Source: Basidiobolus meristosporus CBS 931.73 (Eukaryota; Basidiobolomycota; Basidiobolomycetes; Basidiobolales; Basidiobolaceae). From it: DNA of 64,000 bases. The translations under genes and the position numbers were made by a program. The stretch is taken from positions 1-64,000 of the forward strand of contig MCFE01000009.1 in the NCBI GenBank assembly GCA_002104905.1, read 5' to 3'. Within the stretch, counting starts at the first letter, position 1; every line of letters starts with the position of its first letter. Shown one piece after another: positions 20,699 through 31,710 of this stretch. The notes under the pieces are model-generated. The model did no database searches. It was not told where the DNA came from and was given only the letters and a program-made list of their open reading frames with translations.

Positions 20699-22165
20699 TC
20701 AACAAACAGAGGTGGGGTTGGCTAACGGGTTAGTGTGCTCACCACTTGGTTGTTGGTTGATCTCGCAGTGAACGGGATACTGGTTTCGAAGGTTGCAGCG
20801 GGAAGCGAAGTTTTGAGAAAGATCCGGTCCTCGAGGCTGCCTGATTGGGCAGATCAAGGGCAGCCCATCCACTCGCTTGTAGCTTTGTCTGAACGGGGAA
20901 CGGGAGTAGTGAGCAGCAATCCCACTGGGCTCGGGGTTGGCCTTCACCGGGGTCCTGTTCAGTCCCGTTGGGGTGCTGGGTGAACCACCGTTGTGTAGTG
21001 GCTTCTTGGCTGCCTTGGAGGTGCTCAAGGAAGAAACCGAGCTGGGGGCACCCTTGCGAGAAATTCTCATATGCCAGCTCTCTTCTTCACCGTCACACTT
21101 GTAAGTCATCCCGAGCTTCTCGACGATGGATTGCAACAGTCCTCTTTGATACTCGTTCAGTGAGTTGAGGTAAACCAAGTCGTGGTTACCCTGCTCCTCA
21201 CGGAACGCAATCAACTCTTCATAAAAAGTACGAGCATCCGGGTCATTCATATCAATCCCCTCCAGGGCCTCAGCCGAAGTGACCTTGGCTTTACCACGTT
21301 TCTCGGGTTTCATTTTTTCGCTTTTTTTACTTTTTTCCCTAGGCTTACTCTCAGCCTTCTCTTCTTTCTCTCGTTGCAAGATCTTTACAGGCTTTTCCGC
21401 CTTTTTCGGCTTCTCCCTCCCCTCCTTGTCGGAAGCGGGTTGGGTCTCCTCGAAAAAGGGTTTCTCCTCGAATTCATTCAGAGACTCATGATTGAATCCC
21501 GGCATCACCCGCTTGTACTCGACCTTTAGCCTTCGGCCTCCTATGTCGAGCCCGTTCAAAGTGGATATCACAAAGTCGGTCTCTTCAGGAGTTTTGAAGT
21601 TCGCAAAGGCGAGTCCTCTGAACACCCCATTATCATAATGATAGTTGAATGCATATGGTTTTGGGATATTCAAATCGACCTAGGGACCAAAGAACCTTCG
21701 TTAGTTACGCCACCCTGTATACACATTCATCTGCGAAAGTGGGTTACCATGGATTTGAGAAGAATATCTCTCTTGATTGAGAACGGGATATTCTTGATGA
21801 CCACAGCGGTGGTCACGATTTCACCGATAAGGGGATCGGTCTCAACATGGTTCTGATCATAACGTTGCTAAGCGGGGTTAATTCCAGGGGGTTCTCAGGG
21901 CAACAGGTCCAAAACGTCCGCAACCTACCTTCGGCTTTCGCTTCTCTTTTCCATTGTTACCGCTCTTGGAACCCTTTCTTCTTGAGCCTTTGCTTTTCTC
22001 AGAAGCGCTTCCAGTTTCTTTGTCAGTGGTGACGGGAGAATCATTACCCTCACCACTGCTGCTAGAATCAAGGGCTTCTGGTTCACGAGTTTGGCTGTAA
22101 ACATCGGCATTAAGACACTCAGCAGTAAGGCTGCTAACTTCGTTTTCCGTTGGTTGTCCGTTCAT
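20699..22165 (-). CDS. RRM + R3H RNA-binding protein, Pin4/Cip2-like
   Basis: Three exons, complement(21929-22165, 21748-21867, 20699-21679), join in phase to 445 residues. The N-terminus is Ser/Thr/Glu-rich and then basic (GSRRKGSKSGNNGKEKRKPK). An RRM follows across the exon 2/3 join: RNP2-like VVIKNIPF, then LNIPKPYAFNYHYDNGVFR and RNP1-like GLAFANF. A long Lys/Glu linker precedes an R3H domain (FYEELIAFREEQG, GLLQSIVEKLGMTYKC). RRM followed by R3H, with the phrase IPKPYAFNYHYDNG, is typical of fungal Pin4/Mdt1 and Cip1/Cip2 proteins, which control mRNAs under stress and in the cell cycle. The C-terminus is Ser/Pro/Arg-rich. It shares a promoter region with the divergent THOC3 gene. Confidence 0.88.
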
Positions 22166-22773
22166 GATAGTAAGTAGGGTTTACTGGTGGTGTAGACGAC
22201 TTCGTGACGAAAAGCAGGGGAAAGGTTGGATTGGTTGGTGTGAAGCAATGAAATCACAAAGCTTTGTAAGGCTTCTGAAAGGGTATCAAAGAAGAGGAGC
22301 GAATAGAAAATGGCCCGTTAGAAAACGGCTTTAGGAGCGAAGGAGAGTACCAACGTGCACCTCCTCTCACCACCAGTTAAATACTCAATTTGCGTATCAA
22401 ATCCCCTCAATTTACCTCATTGATCTCAAATGGAAATTTTATTCCACCTTGATCCATCATGCTTAGGACGGAACGCTGCCAATATGATGGATCCATGGTG
22501 CCTCACTGACATCAGCCCACATCAAAACACTGCATATCCATGGTAGAGGCCAACTTCTGATTAAATGCTGCGTTTCAGGTCTAGAGGAGTCTTATTGGGG
22601 GAATGCTCGAATTGGGAAATGATGAGTAAATCATGTTTAGGATTAGGGTTAGGGTTAGGGTCATGGTTATCCCAGAGGCGGGCTAAGCAGGTTCATAGAC
22701 AAATTTCTGATTAACTCGAAAATAAGGATTCGCCTGGAGCATTCACATTCACTTCCACTCCCACTTCCACACC
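22166..22773. promoter_or_regulatory. Bidirectional promoter, RRM-R3H/THOC3
   Basis: About 600 bases separate the two divergent start codons. A (TTAGGG)3 tract is listed separately. The patch before the THOC3 start is rich in CACTTCC (for example cacttccactcccacttcc at about 22750-22769). No other gene is seen. Confidence 0.6.
22643..22660. repeat. Telomere-type (TTAGGG)3 tract in promoter
   Basis: Three perfect tandem TTAGGG units lie about 115 bp upstream of the THOC3 start. This is the second tract of this type in the window and again lies between divergent genes for RNA-related proteins, so a promoter element is more likely than a telomere scar. Confidence 0.8.
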
Positions 22774-24178
22774 ATGCAAGGAAACATACTGGATAGCTCG
22801 AAGGTCGACTTCAAATCTCTGAAGGTTCGAGAGATCCGAGGACACAAGGACAAGGTCCATACAGTCAGCTGGAATTGTGATGGTAGACGGTTGGCCTCTG
22901 GCTCGGTAGATCGCACCGCGCGCATATGGAATCCGGAACGTTCGGTATGGAATTTCAGTAGCACCCAACCCTTTCAGCCCGTAGACATGTTTCAGACAAT
23001 GGTAACCGAAACGCGGTTTTCACTTATTTTAGACCGATTCCCGATACTCTGTGGAGCTTCGTGGACACACCAACAGTGTAGACCAGCTATGCTGGGATCC
23101 AACACATCCCGATCGTTTGGCCACGGCGTCCATCGACAAGACAGTTCGGATCTGGGATGCTAGAGGTAGGGGCTGACCAAGGCTTTTCCAGAGAACCGCC
23201 GGCTGAATGTTCTTTTATAGCTGGGAAATGCACACATATCATTCAGACATCTGGCGAGAATATCAACATCTGCTGGAGTCCTGACGGAAAGTACATCGCC
23301 GTTGGCAACAAAGTAATTTCCATCCACTAGCCAGACTGGCCTTGGCGATGTTCACTCAACAGACCAATTTTGCCTTGGATAGGATGATCTCATTAGTTTC
23401 ATCGACACCAAACAGTTCAAGATCGAAAAGACTTCAAAACACGATGTGGAAGTATGTCCTCCTCCCCTTGACTTGACCAGGAGGCGAAATGCTAACGTTT
23501 CTTTACCAGGTGAATGAGATTGCCTGGGATCACAGCGGGGACTACTTCTTCCTGACCACCGGCCAAGGGCACGTGAAAATCCTCGAGTTCCCTACATTGA
23601 AGCCATTACATACCCTGGACGCACAAACAGCAAATTGCTACTGCCTGGAGTTTGATCCTATGGGAAGGTAACTGATGTGAAGCTTCGTGCTTGCACCAAC
23701 CGATACTACAACGATCTTGACTGTAGGTATCTAGCTGCTGGTGGTGCTGATGCCCTTGTAACTCTGTGGGACTTGGATGAGTTCGTTTGTGTTCGCTCGT
23801 TCGACAGTTTAGAGTAAGTTGGGGAATAACCTCCCCCCACAATCGATCTGTTGACCAAGGATTAACCATCCTCTTTAGCTGGCCGGTCCGTACGATTAGT
23901 TTCAGCTACGACGGGCAGTATTTAGCCTCTGCATCGGAAGATCTGGTGATAGATGTGGTAAGACTAGCTATGGTTTTTGGCGACCCGAGCGCCATCAATA
24001 ACGTGATTTACAGTCTGATGTAGAAAGTGGCGAGTCCGTCCACAAGATCCCATGCAACGCCGCCACCAACACCATCGCTTGGCACCCATCCAAATACTAC
24101 CTAGCGTTCGCCGGAGACGAGCTGGACCCCAGAGATGGCAAGGCCGCGGGGAATCTGCGCGTATTTGGGTTATATTAA
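22774..24178 (+). CDS. THO complex subunit 3 (THOC3/Tex1)
   Basis: Eight exons join in frame: 22774-22944, 23033-23165, 23221-23312, 23383-23451, 23510-23667, 23727-23813, 23879-23957 and 24014-24178, giving 317 residues. It is a seven-bladed WD40 propeller with the recognisable THOC3 order: EIRGHKDKVHTVSWNCDGRRLASGS, VELRGHTNSVDQLCWDPTHP, ATASIDKTVRIWD, NICWSPDGKYIAVGNKDDLI, VNEIAWDHSGDYFFLTTGQG, LEFDPMGRYLAAGGADALV, WPVRTISFSYDGQYLASASED, and NTIAWHPSKYYLAFAGDE. THOC3/Tex1 is the peripheral propeller of THO, which couples transcription to mRNA packaging and export as part of TREX. Length is close to yeast and animal homologues. It is convergent with ERB1 with only about 260 bp between stops. 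Confidence 0.95.
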
Positions 24179-24442
24179 GCACGTGGCAAATCCACCTAGA
24201 TCCACTAATAAACAACCCGCAAATTAAACTGAACCTTTTTGCTTTAATGAAGAAAAATTCGGGAAGAAACTATGGATATACATTCTATTATCAGTTGCCG
24301 CGCTGTTCGCCATTTCTCTAATTTCGATGGATTATTTTGCGTAGATGACAAGTGGTTGATGAAAGGTGGACACCAAACAGAAGGCTGAAATGGTTTGAGA
24401 GCTCAGGCGTGACAAGAAAATTAAGAAAAATTCGCTGAGTAT

Positions 24443-26871
24443 TTATGTGAAGAGACGAAGGGTGGAATCGGCTCCACTAGAGAAGATCCAGGGCTGGGTG
24501 GGATGGAACTCGCAGTCCAGAACTCCCAGGTGGTCAACAACCTCATGTCCTCGGAGGATCTTCACAGGGACGACAAGTGGATTCTGTAGGAGATCGTTGT
24601 ACACCATTCCGTGGAAGATTTGAATGGTGCCGTCATCCGAGGAAGAGGCGAACAACGGGTAGCGCTTGTGGTAAGCAACTGAACGAAGTGCCTTGGTATG
24701 GTAACGAAGTGTTTTGTAAGGTTTGGAAGAGAGGTCGAGATCGAACCAACAGAGACGCTTGTCGTAACTTCCCATGATGACGTTGTCTCCCTGAGGGTGA
24801 ATGTCCAAGCTGGAGATCCACTTGACACCAGGTTGTAGAGTCTTGGCCAACTCCTGCTTCATCAGGTTATAAATACGGATGTAGCGCTGGGTGGCGACGA
24901 AGAACAAAGGCTTGGTAGGATGGAAGGTCACGCTTTGAACCTGACCCTTGGTCTTGCGGAATGGTGCTTGGGATTGATGCTTGGACACTTGGTGGATCAA
25001 GATAGATGTAGAGTCATCAGGGCAGACCGTGGCCATGTAGTCACCCTTCTTGTGCCATTTAACTTCCTTCACATCCTTCTTGAAGGTAAGGATGAGTTGA
25101 ACGTCATCCTCGCCCTTGGTCCACTGGACATGCTTCTTGGTCTGCTCTCCTTCGGATCCCTTCTTAGCCTGGAATCCAGACTGTAGGAACTGCTCTGTCA
25201 AGAGTTGGCATTCTGAATCAAACACCTTCTTGGCAGCAATGAGATGGACCTTGTTTGCGGTGGCAACCGCAAAGAAGCAGAGATCACGGTTAGGATTCCA
25301 CGAAACAGAGGTAATAATCTCGTCAAAGGCCCAGGTCTGAATGCAGCGACCAGTCGACACTTCCCAGAGTTTGACGGTTTTGTCATCGGAGCCGGAGACG
25401 ACCCATAGACCGCTGGGATCGACAGAGAAGCTTCTGATACGTCCCTCATGTCCCTTGTAGGTAATAGAGAGGGTAGTTGGGAAGGGTTGAAGATCCTTGG
25501 GGCTGGGGAGCTTAGGAATCAATGACTCGGGATCAATGTTGAGGCGGTTTTTGCGAACACGGGGGCAGAGATAGAGATCGAGATTACGCTGGAATCTCTC
25601 TTGCATGAATCTACTATAACCAGGGACCTCACGCAAGCTGTTGTATTTCTTGGGAAGGTAGTTGCGAGCACGCTCCTCAGGCTCCATATTCTCCCATTCC
25701 TCGATTTCCTCAGGTGTAGGTAGGTACTCTTCGGGGGGATTGTAGGATTCGCTGTTGTCAGGAAGCTTCATCTTGGGTGCAGGGATATGCATGGGATGAT
25801 CATCACGAGGCTGGTCATCATCATTCCACAGGTTGTAGAATCTAGGCTTCTCAACTTGGGTTTTCTTGGGAAGGATACGGCCCTCCCTGATGGCGCGAAC
25901 GATCTTCATGATGCGCTTGTGCTCCCACTTGGAAGGAATGAATCTACTCTTAGGCTCAGGTGCATTGTTGACAGGATGAATGCTAGTCTTGCTGGTGAAG
26001 AAATCAGTCCAAGGCTCATAGGGATCGTAGTCGGCATCGGGAATACGACCTTCTTGAAGGCGTCTGATGATATCAAGCTCTTGATCGGTAAGCACCACAT
26101 CTTGTTGATGAAGCTTATCTTCCACCGAACGCCAGTTATCAGGATCATCCATTTTAGCCAAGAAGGAATCGAGCTCGTCTCCTTTGGCGGGCCTCATGAT
26201 CTTTTTACCATCGAGATCGTAACCAATATGAGGGTAATCGTCATACCACTCCATAGGGATGTTTCCAACGGTATTGCCGGTCTAAATCGTAACTGTAAGT
26301 ACCATGAACATTGGGGGGAGCACGTGCTGGTGTGCGCCATACCTCTTCGGTGGAGGAGTCACTGTCATAATCTGCCTCAATGTGTGGAAGAAGCTTACGG
26401 CGTCCCTCATGGTCTACAGGGCGCCAGTCTTGAATCTCCTTTGGCTCCTCAGTTCCATCGCTATTGCAAAAGGTGAGTATCAAGAAATACAGAGTTTTCA
26501 AGAAAAGCGAGCTACCTATCCCCGAAATCATAATCTTCGGCATCTTCTTCCTCCTCCTCCAAATCCTCATCCTCGTCGACGCTATCGCCAGCAACGTAAT
26601 CATCGCTGGATTCGCCCTCGCCCTCCTCCTCCTCTTCTTCTTCCTCTTCGCTCTGCGAATTGTATTCGGGGAAAGGCTCGGGCTCTTCGTCAGATTCTAA
26701 GTCGCCCTCGACCTCGTCATCAGAGGCCATATCAATGGACACGTTTTCGAAGTCCTCCTCACTCTCCGATTCCGGCTCGGCTTGCTTTCTTTTGATGGGC
26801 TTGGCAGGGGCCTTTTTCACTGGGGCCTGGGTGAAGGCTTTCTTCTTAACCATTTTGCTTGGTCTCACCAT
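24443..26871 (-). CDS. ERB1: Ribosome biogenesis protein ERB1/BOP1
   Basis: Three exons, complement(26516-26871, 26343-26460, 24443-26281), join in frame to 770 residues (human BOP1 746). The N-terminus is basic then strongly acidic (long Glu runs encoded at about 26.6-26.7 kb), as usual for the family. The BOP1 N-terminal domain follows: NTVGNIPMEWYDDYPHIGYD, GKKIMRPAKGDELDSFLAK, YEPWTDFFTSK and FIPSKWEHKRIMKIVRAIREG. The C-terminal WD40 propeller includes YKGHEGRIRSFSVDPSG and VVSGSDDKTVKLWEVSTG and ends DCEFHPTQPWIFSSGAD. ERB1 forms the PeBoW/Nop7-Erb1-Ytm1 complex needed for 27S pre-rRNA processing and 60S assembly in the nucleolus. The second exon join (STEE then TGNTVGN) restores the conserved motif and argues for the intron over a frameshift. 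Confidence 0.95.
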
Positions 26872-27315
26872 GCTTTCAACTAGAAAATAGACTAGGGGTA
26901 AGGTGGAACAACACTATGCTAAAGAATAGTGGAGGGAATGTTGGTTGGTCTACACAAAAAAAAACTGATTAATTGCCAGCAAATCCCGCATAAAACCCAC
27001 GAAATTTTTTTTCTTTTTTTTCTATCCTGGTGCGTTAGATAGCACCGACCATCGCACCGCTGGATCGGTGGAAAAAAAGAATTCGCGCTACTGATCAAGC
27101 TACCATGCACAACCCGACGCAGATTCATCGCTAGAGCCTTCCACACTTTTTTATTGAGATTTTCTACAGATTAAACGCATATATGCTCAAGAAGAACGCA
27201 CCAATAAGATGAAAGAAAGATCGTTTAATATACAAAGGCCTTGCTAGTGGGCTACGGTGAAGGATGCCATCCTTCCGCCTGTAAGGGAATGTCTACAGTG
27301 GCCGGGTGCACGCTA
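26872..27315. other. Spacer between ERB1 start and RPB7 stop
   Basis: About 440 bases, no gene seen. It contains the promoter of the minus-strand ERB1 gene and several A or T runs (about 26955, 27005-27022, 27071). The right end is the RPB7 3' flank. Confidence 0.4.
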
Positions 27316-28231
27316 CTACTGGCTGATGGCACCAAGATAATCCTCCTTGATGGTTCCGATGGCGAACTTCGAGGTTACAGTTAATAATGGTTGGGATGGG
27401 GATGACTGGGGACAGTACTTACGATTTCCGTGGCATCGATACGAGTGCCTACTATTTTCAGACGCACCAAACCACCCTTCTCAATGATCTTTGTTCAAAA
27501 CATCATGTTAATACCGTTGTCAGTGAAAAATCCGTAGGAGGGTTTGTACTTGATCTTCGGACTGGTAACAAGGCGGGTTCCCGTTGGGATCGAATTTCAT
27601 ATCGGCTGGAATAAGCTAGATGGAGCCAATAAACCATGAATGACCGAGGGATGTGGGGGAAGGTTGTGCGGTGGAAGGGTGCTTACATGGCTGGATACGA
27701 ACACTTGTAGCGGCCCAGCGTCAGCAAAGAAACCCATCTACGTATGCAAATCAGTATGTGCTGGAATAGTGCCACCCGGAAGGATCCCACCTTATTGACA
27801 GTTGAAACAACCGCGTCCACAACCTCTCCTTTGAAAGGTTTGAATACGATTGCGGTGTATTTCACGTTGAACTCTGCCAGGCCGAACCCTGGCAGGAGTT
27901 TACCCTTACCAATGGTGATGATGTTCACCACGGTAATGATATATCCGAAACGACCGGAACAGGTTCCCTCCACATCCGAATGTAACTTATCCTTCAAGAA
28001 GCTGTGCATGTGTGGTCCGAAGTATGAGGGATGGAGGTGGATCGTGTGTGATAGCTCTTTCTAATGGCGATTCGGGTTGTGTCAGATGATTTGGTGTGTA
28101 GTAGAGCCAAGATCAACGAAAAGGTCGGCGTGAGTCACATGTGGGTAAGAAGCAAGCAGAATCAGTGAATATGTATTCCCATTAATACCCCAGCTTGACT
28201 AGACTAAACTGTACACTACCAGGAAAAACAT
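27316..28231 (-). CDS. RPB7: RNA polymerase II subunit RPB7
   Basis: Six exons, complement(28220-28231, 27791-28060, 27687-27737, 27550-27615, 27423-27488, 27316-27366), give 171 residues, the same length as yeast Rpb7. The first exon is only 12 nt and encodes MFFL; it joins over a 159-bp intron to [18 protein letters not shown]. The RNP-like N-terminal domain reads [16 protein letters not shown] and [19 protein letters not shown]. The OB/S1 domain reads [49 protein letters not shown] and the end [19 protein letters not shown]7 pairs with RPB4 as the stalk of Pol II and binds nascent RNA. All introns are GT-AG. No earlier in-frame ATG works, which is why the microexon was sought. Confidence 0.95.
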
Positions 28232-29160
28232 GGTTAGCTTGCTCTACGGTCGGTTCGAATGGCGTGAAGAAATGGCAAACTAGCTGGTGTATTTGGTTCG
28301 GTCGGGGTGGAATGAGCCAAGTCCGTTCGAAAATAGGAAGCCAAACGCCCCGTAGTCATAATAAGATTTTTCATGTGAGAGGTACGCGTTAACGTGTGAT
28401 GAAAAAAATGCCATCTTAATTTGATCTGTAGGAACCTTTATTGATACTTAAATTGGGCTGGCCTATCCCGGAATACTCTGGTCTACCCATTGCGCCAGGA
28501 TTTCCCCCACCCATAACCCGAATAAACTAACTACACTTTTCTGTACATTTTCAATTGATTTGTTTTGTAAAGATGTCCGTTCGGTCGGAACCCACATTTC
28601 ATACGACAAGTCGTCGTACCAGCATAAGCCGAAGAACACCGACACGACTCATCCGCGGCCTCAACTCTTTACTTTGCAACCACTCCGCTGGCGAGAATCG
28701 AAAACCGATCCTCTGTAGAAGAGTATGCCACAAGGCGCCAAGCCAAGAATCACGAACTCCTCATGGAGCGATTCATTCGGCGAACCGGCACGAAAATGAT
28801 GGGAGATCACTTCCTCGCAAACGGGTCACGTCCTATAGCACATTAATGACTCAAGCCTCAAAAATCACCAGCCACTAGAAGCTGGTAGGGTCTGCTTGGA
28901 AAGAAACTTCCCAACTTCGCCTTAATGAGGGATCTAAGGAATGCGCATGATATGGGCACCCATCCGACCCTTCCTCTTAAATACTGAGCCCGACTTTTTT
29001 TCATCTTATGGGTTCCACTAGGGCCGGCGGATTTACATGGGTCTGGTGAAGATTGATTTATTTCTATGTAACTGAGCTGGTAAATTAGACGAATAAAAAG
29101 GTGGTGGTGAAGAGGTTCGGTTTGGGCATGCCCGGTTATACCCGATGGGCGTGATCTCCC
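28232..29160. other. Spacer between RPB7 and RRP6
   Basis: About 930 bases. The left end is the promoter of RPB7 and the right end the 3' flank of RRP6, both on the minus strand. No gene, tRNA or repeat was recognised. Open frames at 28463-28645 and 28555-28878 overlap on opposite strands and have no motif. Confidence 0.4.
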
Positions 29161-31680
29161 TTATTTCTTGGATTTACCAAAGGTCATACTACGGTTGCCC
29201 GAGTTCTGGCGTGTGTTGGTCTTGGGCCCCTTCTTGAACTTCTTGCCTTGGTTTATGGAGGCATATGGGTTGAAGCCAGAGACCCCGCGAGTCTTACCTT
29301 GGTTCAGTACCTGCTGGAACTTGTGTGGGGCCACCTCGTCCACCTTGGGCTCCACTGCACTATAATCAAACGATTGGAACTCCCCTTGATCCTGCTCGGT
29401 GGTGTTACTTTGCTGGGTTGTTGGAGACTTGCGCTTCTTGTTCTGCTTCTTCTTCTTCTCGCCAGGTGTGCTTGGCCTCTTCATGATCTCCACGGGGACA
29501 TCGATCTCGTTATCTTCGTTGGGAAGCATCACGATGTCCTCGTTTTCGGCCGGACCGTTCTCCTCGACCTCCTTGGCTTTGTTGTCGCCCTCGCGGGTGC
29601 GCTTTTGGGAGAGCTCCGAGATCACCAACACTTCTGGCTCCTTCTTGGTCTCACGCTCCGGTGCCTCGACGTAGAGGTGAACGCCGGGTGGCTCCAGGGT
29701 GTTGTCATCCATCATTTGAGGCACCTCTACGGTGAGCTGTAGGGTGGAGTGGATCGTTTTGGCTAGCTTCTGGTTGTTTCTTTCCATCTCCGATTCTGGC
29801 CCGGGCATCTCCTCAAACAAGGCCGAGGTGGTGGCCAAGTAGGGGGTGGCATCCACTAGCTCCAAAGGTGGTACACTGACCTCGGCTCTGGACACTGGGA
29901 CGGTTTGGTCTTTCGTGGTGCTCGTGCTCACCTGATCATTGGCCTCCATTGCGTTGTCGGTGTCAGGGAAGCGGGTGTGGGTCGGTGCTGCCTTGGGGGC
30001 AGTTTCCTTGGCCATGTTCTTGGCCATCTCTCCCTCGGCAGTGGCTTTGGTTCGGGATATCAAGAGACCCAGATCGGAGGCGAACAATCTGATGATGGGG
30101 GGAATCGGATTGCAGCATCCCAGAACACCAGGGGCATCGGTGGGCATGCGTTCGGAAAGCGCGAACAACATGTGATTCGGGAGAACATAGCGGGTGCTCT
30201 CATCCTCATCTCTGGCTGTCTGATCTCTCCACGCGTGCAGTGCTTTGAAGACTGCAAATTGGCGGTAGTCCATAGCACGGTTCCACTTGCTGTAGAGATT
30301 CTTCCACCCTCCTGGACCCTCGCCCGTCTCCGGGTTGTGGACCTCTTTCTCGTAGGTGCGCAGAGCGGTTTCCTTCGACCGGTCGAGTGTGGCATGCAAC
30401 AGGTTCAACGTGGTGGGATTGGATTTATCGATCAGTTCGTTGCGCATGCGGTCGTAAATGTAAAGCAGGTAGTGTGTATCGGTTCTGGCGTACTTCATCA
30501 TCTCAGTTGGCAGCGGGCGAATACGCCAGTCGGCAAGCTGGTACTTCTTGTCAGCATCGACATCTACGTAGTGCTTCAACAGGAATGCCAACGAGTGACT
30601 GGGGAACTCTAGCATCTTCGAGGCATGGAAGGTGTCGAAGAGATGAACCACGTAAAGTCCCAGATCACGTTGAAGCCACTGGATATCCATCTCTGCGCCG
30701 TGAAGTACCTTAATGACCGTTGGGTCGGTGAAAATCTTGTTGAGCACGTGGAGGGAGTTTCGCAACTCAATCGTATCAATGATGAAATCCTCATCTCGTG
30801 TGCTAAGCTGCATCAAACAAAGGAACCCTTGGAATGTTCGGTAGCTGTGGTGTTCTAAATCTACAGCAATCTCCTTGACACCTTCCAGCTTTAACATCAT
30901 CTGCTCCAGACCCTCCTCGGTGTCGACCCAGGTGGCACTTGTAGTATCAAAGGGAGTGTAGAGTTGCTCAGGCTTCCCCTCCAGGACATGTTCAGGGTAA
31001 GGCTGATGATTGAGCTCATACTCATAAGGGTGTGGAAGGCTCATGGTGACATCTCCATAACCCATGTTCTTCATGTGGTTGGCCAGGGCCTCGCTGACCT
31101 TGAGCTGTGTGAGACTGCTTGGGAGACCGTAGTCGAGAGGAACCAGAGCGTTGGGCTTCTCCTGAATCTTTCGAATCCATGGGGTGCTGGCAGAATTGTC
31201 GATCGTGTCTTTGAACTTGAGCTGGGGTCTCAAGATGTTTTGCGCGTGGATCAGATGATATTCAGCTTTGTCGTCGGTAGCCAATTTCGCTACGCTGGCC
31301 GCACTTTGGAAAGTGGCAGTAGAGAGACTGGCGTTCAGTTTTCCGGTGTGCTCGTCCAAGCAAACATCTGCCTTCTCAAGAAGATTGTCTACCACATCTA
31401 CCACACCATCGTATCTATCCTGGACATCGTCAAGGTCGTAGTAGGTGTCAGCGATGTCTCCACCGGCGTGTTTAAGTAGTTCATTGGACATACGAAGAAC
31501 CTTGCTGGAGCAGTTGTCGAGGGCAGTGGCCAAATCCAAGTCCAAGGACTTGTGAAACGAGAGATCTGAGGGAAGAACGCTGGCGGCTTTGGTGGCGCCT
31601 AGCAAGCTGCCGAAGAAGCTCTTCGAGAATTCCTCGAAATTGTCGGTAACTTTGGAGAAAGGAAGTTTTTCCTGGCTCAT
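29161..31680 (-). CDS. RRP6: Exosome 3'-5' exonuclease RRP6/EXOSC10
   Basis: An intronless 839-residue nuclear exosome nuclease if the ATG at 31680 (MSQEKLPFSK) is used; an upstream in-frame ATG at 31710 would add ten residues that look like 5' UTR. Domains in order are the PMC2NT region (binds Rrp47; about 20-110), the DEDDy exonuclease at about 245-420, and an HRDC domain. Catalytic residues are visible as VDLEHHS (Asp274, Glu276), HGAEMDIQWLQRDLG (Asp) and ARTDTHYLLYIYD (Asp and Tyr). The HRDC part reads AVFKALHAWRDQTARDEDES and VLPNHMLFALSERMP. The Lys-rich C-terminus (KKKQNKKRKSP) is probably a nuclear signal and exosome tether. RRP6 trims rRNA, snRNA and snoRNA precursors and degrades aberrant nuclear RNA. 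Confidence 0.95.
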   Translation of the reverse strand: MSQEKLPFSKVTDNFEEFSKSFFGSLLGATKAASVLPSDLSFHKSLDLDLATALDNCSSKVLRMSNELLKHAGGDIADTYYDLDDVQDRYDGVVDVVDNLLEKADVCLDEHTGKLNASLSTATFQSAASVAKLATDDKAEYHLIHAQNILRPQLKFKDTIDNSASTPWIRKIQEKPNALVPLDYGLPSSLTQLKVSEALANHMKNMGYGDVTMSLPHPYEYELNHQPYPEHVLEGKPEQLYTPFDTTSATWVDTEEGLEQMMLKLEGVKEIAVDLEHHSYRTFQGFLCLMQLSTRDEDFIIDTIELRNSLHVLNKIFTDPTVIKVLHGAEMDIQWLQRDLGLYVVHLFDTFHASKMLEFPSHSLAFLLKHYVDVDADKKYQLADWRIRPLPTEMMKYARTDTHYLLYIYDRMRNELIDKSNPTTLNLLHATLDRSKETALRTYEKEVHNPETGEGPGGWKNLYSKWNRAMDYRQFAVFKALHAWRDQTARDEDESTRYVLPNHMLFALSERMPTDAPGVLGCCNPIPPIIRLFASDLGLLISRTKATAEGEMAKNMAKETAPKAAPTHTRFPDTDNAMEANDQVSTSTTKDQTVPVSRAEVSVPPLELVDATPYLATTSALFEEMPGPESEMERNNQKLAKTIHSTLQLTVEVPQMMDDNTLEPPGVHLYVEAPERETKKEPEVLVISELSQKRTREGDNKAKEVEENGPAENEDIVMLPNEDNEIDVPVEIMKRPSTPGEKKKKQNKKRKSPTTQQSNTTEQDQGEFQSFDYSAVEPKVDEVAPHKFQQVLNQGKTRGVSGFNPYASINQGKKFKKGPKTNTRQNSGNRSMTFGKSKK

Positions 31681-31710
31681 GGTTGACTGTGAAAGATAGA
31701 AAAAACCCAA

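Noticed and set aside
22643-22660. TTAGGG tract considered as a true or former telomere end.
   Set aside because: Only three units, located in a promoter between two intact genes, with no subtelomeric features.
26241-26603. Apparent frameshift in ERB1 between two overlapping open frames.
   Set aside because: A GT-AG intron (26282-26342) joins STEE to TGNTVGN and keeps the full 770-residue frame.
28463-28520. Minus-strand TGGCGCAATGGGTAGA resembles the D-arm start of a tRNA.
   Set aside because: No anticodon arm or T-arm with a TTCGA loop follows at the right spacing.
29248-30713. Several long open frames on the plus strand opposite RRP6.
   Set aside because: They are shadows of the RRP6 coding sequence with no domains of their own.
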